Origin: Strobilurus pachycystidiatus
Lineage: Eukaryota > Basidiomycota > Agaricomycetes > Agaricales > Physalacriaceae
Direction: 5' to 3'
Assembly (NCBI GenBank): GCA_019915135.1
Contig: JAHLMK010000014.1
Coordinates: 1-64,000, forward strand
DNA: 64,000 bases
The translations under genes were made by a program, and so were the position numbers. The notes under the pieces are model-generated. The model saw only the letters and a list, made by a program, of their open reading frames with translations, did no database searches and was not told the origin of the DNA. Shown here piece after piece: positions 57,932-64,000 of this stretch. How positions within the stretch are numbered: position 1 is the first letter of the stretch; each line of letters begins with the position of its first letter.

Positions 57932-60900
57932 TTAATAACTTCCATTGCCGTTGACCTTGAGAAAAACATCGTCAGCCATTTACTCACAACGAAACCAGCA
58001 ACTGTACGCATACCTTATCTTTCAACGCCGACACAAACTGCTGATAACTCGGCAGCACATCTAACCGGTCTTGTATAAGAGCACTCAACGCCCACAGCCT
58101 CAACGGCGGCTCCCCATCCTCCTTGACCACATATAAGTGTGGGTAATATACTCCCCGACGCATCTCCCGCGTCTTTTGAACGATAGCGTTGACCTTTTCA
58201 GAGAAGGGGTTGTCCAGTTGCGGCAGTGTGTACTGCAAAAAAAGGTTAGTACACAAAAGAAAAAGAGATGGAACGAGAAAAGTCTTGCCTTCCCGCCCCG
58301 GAGTGCCTCGTAGTTGGGCAAGTTGAACACGTCCATGATGAGCTGAGGAACGGCGTCCCGGCCAACCCACAGGAAGATGGTTTGGCCATCCTCGATGAGG
58401 AACAAACCGTGGCGCTCGAGACGTTCGGACGTGAGAGGTAGCGCAGGCGGCAGAATAATGCCTTCCGGTCCAACAGTTCCAGCCTGTTTGATCGTACCAT
58501 TAGCTCACAGACCATCACTAGCCTAAGAAAATCCCCCACCTCTGGTGGCATATTGTGCAAGTTGTAGAACGTCGGGTAGATGTAAGGGATGAGCAACTGC
58601 GAGGGCAACGACGTCAACATGGCCTGCGAGTACGCCCGAATATCGGGTGGTATCTGGGCACTCTGTCGAATTCCGACCTAGAAGAGAGAAGAAGGGATGT
58701 CAGTTCGTAAGGTTTGCCGAACACATTCGACAACCCACATTCTTCAACAACCCAAGGACCAACACAGGCAGCATCTTCATGTTCTCCGAGATGGCTAGCT
58801 GTGCACTCGCTCCTGCCCCACCAGCGGTCATGCTGCTCCTATACGCAATGAGGATGTCGACAAGCCTCTGGTAGACATAGTCGCGGGCATCTTCGAGCTT
58901 GTGCGTCAACGAACGCTCAACAGCCTTGTTGGCAAAGAAAGTCGCGAGCGCAACCTGATCCACGGACGAGAAGATCTCCGATAGACTTGACGTCGTGGGC
59001 AGGGCAAGGGTGACAACACGGATACGGCGTTCACCTGGAAACTCGATGAGGGAAGTTTGGAAGGATAGGCGAAGATATGCGTACCATAGCACGTCGTGTG
59101 TAGAATTGCCGTCTGAAGAACGACGAAGGGCGCTGAGATGGTTTCCTCAATCTGTATCTCAATGGCATACGACTGATCTTGCGGAACAGCAGGCATGGCC
59201 AAGAGATCCGTCGAACGGACGAAGAAGTTTCCGTGGAAAGACGCCATCCGCAGGCCTTGTCATACTTTAGCGCAGACCAAGCGAATCGAGCAGAGACACA
59301 CCTCTTGAGGCGCGAACACGCATAACAGCCTCCAACATGATGGGCATGGCAATCACACCACCAAACTCATGCGCAAACTTGAGAGCATCTTCCGAGCGCG
59401 CGGCATTGAAGGCCGGGTAGTAGTAGGTTTGCCCAGACGTGTAATGCGGGAGGCACGCCAAGCTGGCCACATCCTGGTACGCTGAGCTGAAGAGGAACAT
59501 GTCCACGGAGACCTGCGCCCTCGAGCATTCGATAGCGAACGTCTTGTAGAACGTTGAAGCGGCTTGTAACAATCCGGATTCCTGCAAAAGGGAGTTAGAA
59601 AGGAATCAGATGTACAACAACCCAAATACACCTTGGCGGTTCCTAGCAGTTTGGCGTCCTCGCGGTTCTTCAAGGCGCCAGCACCGAGGCTGGGGAGACT
59701 TGACGATAGAACCGTGATCTTACCACCAATTGGCGACTAGAGGTGACGTTAGTTTGAAGTAATTGAATTAGCCCAAAACGCCTACCATCAACTTGAAACC
59801 AGCTTGGAGAGCAGGCCCCAAGGCGCTACCAATGATGCTGTTCTCCTTGAACATCTCAGGGATGCGACCAAGTAAAGTGGTCAGCGATTCCTTGGACTCG
59901 GCCAGGTTGACACACAGGTCAGTCGGTTTCGGTAAAAACACATCGTCAGTGTCAGACACCACGAGCATAGACGATTCCGAGGAGCCAGGCTAGAAAAAGC
60001 CGAGTCAATGATTGAGTAAACGAAAGAATATTGGTTTGACGAACTGGGAGGGAGAAGAAGTAGAGCGAGACATCATAACAGAGGATCGCGATTTTTGTCC
60101 GTCCATTCTCGTCGGGGATGCGGTCGAGGTTTTCCAATATTGTGCGCGTTGCAGTCGCGACCATGCCAGATTGTACAGCAGTGTGACTGACATCGATCAG
60201 GAAGACATAGACCGCTGGCTGGGGTGGCCGGACCATGTACTCGGTCGGGGCAACGTATTCGACGGTCGCATGGTTGAGCTCTGCACGCGACCAGCGGTCT
60301 CCGGGCTGATTGCGCACCTGGTCCCAGTCGAACATTTGCGGGACCTCGTTCGACATGTTACACATACAACACCGCCAGCGATTGCCTCCGTCGATGAACT
60401 GCACAAAGGGATTTATGTATGTCCTGCACCGCCTGCAACGCGCGATTACGGTGTCGGTGACGACAGGCACAGGCTCTTCGCCCTCGTTGAGTGTCCTGTA
60501 CGGCGTGAGGATCAGAGCAAGGGGCACCTTGGATTTAGACAGTAGGGAAGACGAAGTGGGAATCGCGTTCATCGTACAGCGCTGGTAGGACGGATCGGCA
60601 TTGGCGACGGGCGAGGGAGTAACGCTGGAGTTCGGAGGCAGGCGAATCTCGGGCGGCGGGACGTGCAGTTCACGCGGGTCAGGCGGGGAAGTAAGCAGAT
60701 TCGTCGTGTTCAGCTGGAACGGCCGCTGCGCGCCGCCCATGCCCATCTGCGCAAACTGGCCTGCCATCTGGTCAACGCCCATGTGCGGCTGCTGCTTTTC
60801 GTTGATGTAGCCCGAGGCGCCGTCGGGTGCATAGTATGGCGGCTGGCCGGGTGTGGGTTGCTGGGCTAGGCCGGGAGTGAAGAACTGGCCGCCTGCGGCG

Positions 60901-61067
60901 AGGGGCGGCTGCTGAGGGGCGGCGGCGTATGCGGTGTCGGCTGGGGGCGCGTCGCCGGTGTTGAAATAGGCCTGCGTTTGGCCGGCAGCGTACTGGCGCC
61001 GTTTGTGTCCGTGTCCGTGTCCTGCAGCAGGCGCGGGTGGCGGCGCCTGGTCGGGCATCGCGGGCAT
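57932..61067 (-). CDS. SEC24: Sec24, COPII cargo-binding coat subunit
   Basis: Ten exons (60045-61067, 59786-59989, 59632-59736, 59302-59581, 59085-59255, 58739-59034, 58540-58677, 58289-58483, 58014-58232, 57932-57955) give 884 aa. Order of domains: Pro/Gln/Gly-rich N-terminus; zinc finger [14 protein letters not shown] ... WRCCMC; trunk ([17 protein letters not shown]); beta-sandwich and helical parts; C-terminal gelsolin-like domain ([19 protein letters not shown]). Sec24 pairs with Sec23 on ER membranes and selects cargo for COPII vesicles. The eighth intron has a GC donor (AAG/GCAAGA). Start at 61067 is the first ATG in frame; an upstream exon is possible. Shares a 412-bp divergent promoter with the gene at 61480. 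Confidence 0.95.
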
Positions 61068-61479
61068 CGTCGGCTCCTCCCACTGCCTGTGTCCTGTCGT
61101 CGTGTCTGGGATGCTCAAATGAGCGGGACACGCTTAAAGAGGGAAAAACGGCGCTCACCCGTGAACAGGTATCGCTGGTTGGACGCATCCCTGGTTTTGT
61201 TATTGATATTGTGCTATATTGGCAGGGAAAGAGGGCGCACCAGTCAGCGGTCCAGCCTGCAGGCAGCTGTTGAGATGGCGAGGCCATATCGTCGTGATAG
61301 TAGGTGATGAAGAGGTGTGCCTATGTCGGCCACGTCGACGTAACAGAGACAAACAGTCGCCTCTTGCCAAACAACCCTTCTCTTCTGATACTTGGTCTCA
61401 CACGTCCTCTACACGTTATCCGTACGTATCTCTTTATTTCTTTTGGGAGATGAAACTCACATGGAAAGTCAGATACAAA
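61068..61479. promoter_or_regulatory. Bidirectional promoter of SEC24 and NDUFAF2-like gene
   Basis: 412 bp between two divergent housekeeping start codons. No TATA box seen, as is usual for such genes. Confidence 0.45.
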
Positions 61480-62157
61480 ATGTCCTTTTTGACGCGTCTT
61501 TGGAGAACTATCCGTCATCCCGTATGTCCCGCTTAAATGAGCTGGCAATCTTGTCTTGAGTGTCTCTCAGACAGGCTTCGCTGGAAGGGATCTCGAAGGT
61601 GCGCCAATCACTCTTCTCTGTCAACCTTTGCTTACTTATATGTAGGAAACCTTTACTTTGAACGACGCAACCCAATACCTGGTCAGCATACCACGTTCCG
61701 CGTATAAGCACGCCCTCACAATTCATCCACAGAGGTCCGACGCCCGAAGCGAACGGTGCAATACGCCAACACGCAGGCTTACTGGGACTACATCGGTGGT
61801 CGACAACGTCTACCAGCTCAATGGTCCGCCTGGCTCTCACATACGCGAATCGATCCACCGTCTATGGAGGTCAGTCGTACGCATAATATCCATCCTCGCC
61901 CTTTCTCATCTGTATTGTAGGAGCTACAAGGAGACTGGGCTCGTCAACAAAAGCTGAAAATGAATGTAGCCATGATCGAACAACGAGACGAGCAAGACCG
62001 CCTTCGCCTGGCTCAAGAGTCTCGACCCCATGAGAGCCTGCCGCAGCCCACACCAAAGGCCCCGTCTACTGCGAAAGATCTTCCCAAGATGGCATCCCAG
62101 CAGGACACCGACGAACCGGAATCTTGGACACCGCGTGCGAGAGTCAGAGGATCATGA
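61480..62157 (+). CDS. NDUFAF2/NDUFA12-family complex I assembly factor
   Basis: Exons 61480-61521, 61571-61598, 61646-61681, 61733-61869 and 61921-62157 give 159 aa. Start MSFLTRLWRTIRHP, then the family core: TGFAGRDLEGNLYFERRNP, RRPKRTVQYA, AYWDYIGGRQRLPAQWSAWL, HTRIDPPSMEEL. The rest is a hydrophilic tail. NDUFAF2 (mimitin) occupies the NDUFA12 site during assembly of mitochondrial complex I and is later replaced. The tail makes NDUFAF2 more likely than the core subunit NDUFA12, though the two are homologous. The very small second and third exons are required for frame. Confidence 0.87.
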
Positions 62158-62231
62158 CACCATTGGCTATTCCTCACGCTGTACTTTTTCTAACGAGTTC
62201 ATCATCATTCATTCTCTACACATGAAGTATT

Positions 62232-63109
62232 CTACCAGTTGCACTCCTGGTCTTCGAACAGTGGATAGTCCTGTGTGGGTCCGTATTCGGCTGCGATCAT
62301 ATTCATCGCTCTCCTACTATCGACATCACGTTGCACCATTGCCCAGAAGTCTGCAGACCCGCGTTGACATCCGTAGCGAGTCTCCATCTTACTCTCCCAA
62401 GATTGAGGCCCGTTCGTCCGCATGAAATGGTCCAAGATGCTATCTCTGTACTTTGCCTCAAGTAGGTCATCAGGCAAATGACGACGGAGCAATGAAAGTA
62501 GTAACTCACCCATCTCACAAAAACGTCGGGCCTGAGATCCTCAGTCATCTCATCAATTGGGTGGCTGACAGTGAGCTCGGCAATCGTACTGATTGCGAAG
62601 CAGTCTGTCTTGCGGTCCATGTATGTGGCGGCGTAGTTGAGGACCTCCCGCGGTCGCCCTGGGGCAAAGGCACTGCGTACATCAACATAAGTTGGCACTT
62701 ATCCCCAACAGACTACGACTCACGCCATCGCGCAATTGCACGTAGGAATCGCGGCTGCGATCTGATACTTGTGGGCCGCCTCAGCGACGTCTCGCAGCAA
62801 CTCAAACCTAGTTCTCTCCAAGCTCAACGGCAGCATAGTCGGATCTATGAACTTGAAGAGAATCCCCAGGACCTCGCCACGTTCCTCTAATTCCGCGATG
62901 CCCGTCATATCCATGTCCATGCCGAAGATATGCGTATGAGTCTTCAGATTAAGGGCGTGCAACTTGAACAGGACAGGCGGATTATCGCTCGAGACAAACG
63001 AGACGTCCGCGTGAGGGTCTGAGACTGTGTACGCGAATGAGACGAGAAATTTACACGTGCGGATGGTAGGATTGGCACTTGCAGACGGGATGTGGCGTAG
63101 CGTTGGCAT
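62232..63109 (-). CDS. BTB/POZ domain protein, copy 1
   Basis: Exons 62724-63109, 62510-62672 and 62232-62456 give 257 aa. BTB pattern: DPHADVSFVSSDNPPVLFKL, then a hydrophobic core LGILFKFIDP and FELLRDVAEAAHKYQI, as in the fungal BTB families with a D-x-D-V start. The second exon continues YAATYMDRKTDCFAISTIAE and ends VFVRW, spliced to AKYRDSILDHF. BTB domains dimerise and can bind Cullin 3. Start at 63109 is tentative, since the first 30 residues are atypical. A paralogue on the same strand follows upstream at the window edge. Confidence 0.72.
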
Positions 63110-63588
63110 TGCGAACGGGACCAGGCATGTAGGCGAACGACGAAGAGAAGGGAGCACAGATTCGGCTCACTTAAAAGCGTCAGAAGACCCAGCGGAACCG
63201 CACCGTTGTGACTAGGTCTCGACACAAGGCAGAGATAGAGCTTCTAAGGCGTTTCTCGCGTCGACGCTGCTCCCAAAGAGGATACTTGTCGTACGCATGC
63301 AGCTGAATGGGGCATGCGTGTCGGTCATAGAGCCAATGCATAGTACCATATGAGAAGGAGGCTGGACGCGTGAGTGAGGTAAACAGACATCCAGGATGAG
63401 GTGTGGCGTAGACATGGAGACAAGAGATGAAAGCCTGATCACCTCTGCGACGATCCGGAAGAAGGTCCCTGCCCCACACGAGGCAGATTGGCGCCTTTCC
63501 TTTGTCTTCTGCAGAATTTTTGCCAGGTAGCTTCCTTGGCCTTACACACAAAGGAGTGCTATCGACACAGATTGAATTATTCTGTAAG
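63110..63588. other. Spacer between the BTB paralogues
   Basis: About 480 bp. A 123-codon minus-strand frame (63180-63551) lies here, but it resembles nothing known and overlaps the expected promoter of BTB copy 1; I do not call it. Confidence 0.35.
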
Positions 63589-64000
63589 CTACACCTCAGG
63601 CTCCTCGACTACAGCAGTCATACAAGCCGTGAAGTCAGTGAATGGCTGCAACCATCCCGTAAAATACTGATCAAACTTGTTGCAGTCCCATTCAGAAAGA
63701 ACACGCTCCTGGATAGACTCATAGAACTCTTGAACATCGCCCTTCCGTATATCCAGCTCACAGCCTGAATCACAGCCATGGCCATTCAGGAACTCGTTCA
63801 AAATCATGTTTCTGTAACGGCACTACAGATATGTGTTGTTGGGTCAATGATCATTAGGCTAGTGATCTTTGTATGCACAATACGTACCCACTTGACAAAG
63901 ACGGTAGCTTCGAGTTTATTGGCCATCTCCTCCATTGGCTGTGATATCGTGTTGCGCGCGACTGAGTTGATGGCCTCAGAGTCCTCTTCCATGTCCATGT
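63589..64000 (-). CDS. BTB/POZ domain protein, copy 2 (partial, cut by window end)
   Basis: Only the last two exons are inside the window: 63888-64000 (open at its 5' side) and 63589-63822. The junction VFVKW-CRYRNMILNEF aligns with VFVRW-AKYRDSILDHF of copy 1, with the intron at the same place. The BTB domain itself would lie beyond 64000, so assignment rests on the paralogue. Confidence 0.6.

Noticed and set aside
63180..63551. 123-codon minus-strand frame between the BTB genes
   Set aside because: No similarity recognised and position fits promoter/UTR sequence.
1..64000. CRISPR arrays, rRNA, prophage or other prokaryotic features
   Set aside because: None seen; intron-rich eukaryotic sequence throughout.

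Overview
The window is nuclear DNA of a filamentous basidiomycete, most likely an Agaricomycete. Genes are dense and on both strands. Almost all are cut by many 45-60 bp GT-AG introns with CTAAC-like branch sites, and the gene families fit: F-box/leucine-rich proteins, a DUF6535 protein, BTB proteins, FMO-like and berberine-bridge-like oxidases, and a WW-like/multi-membrane-span family. I rebuilt exon chains by hand. Each chain given keeps frame across every junction, and for duplicated genes exon lengths agree between copies.

Layout. 0.3-4.4 kb: tandem F-box pair (-). 5.4-7.3 kb: cytochrome P450. 7.3-10.1 kb: a segmental duplication of the P450 tail flanking an intronless, GC-rich trypsin-fold gene. 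10.6-14.1 kb: two membrane-anchored GNAT acetyltransferase genes, the second broken by two identical 733-bp terminal-inverted-repeat elements. 14.3-20.2 kb: two F-box-type genes and two FMO-like flavoproteins. 20.6-28 kb: two paralogous WW-like/transmembrane genes around a poorly resolved stretch with a tandem exon repeat. 29.5-32 kb: Sus1 and a G-alpha subunit. 32.4-34.3 kb and 47.4-49.9 kb: two CoA-transferase family III paralogues in inverted orientation, the second hit by a 580-bp element. 35.5-39.4 kb: tandem FAD-linked oxidases. 40.6-46.8 kb: F-box gene, XPG/FEN1-like nuclease, DUF6535 protein. 50.3-53 kb: large acidic protein. 53.5-57.5 kb: tandem MFS transporters, one frameshifted. 57.9-62.2 kb: Sec24 and, divergently, a complex I assembly factor (NDUFAF2-like). 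62.2-64 kb: two BTB genes, the last running off the window.

Function. Housekeeping genes (Sus1, G-alpha, Sec24, NDUFAF2-like) are interspersed with accessory oxidoreductases, transferases and transporters that have nearly all been duplicated locally. No backbone synthase is present, so I do not call a biosynthetic cluster. The strongest signals are recent: two non-autonomous DNA-transposon-like families inserted into coding exons with clean target-site duplications, and several duplicates caught while diverging or decaying.
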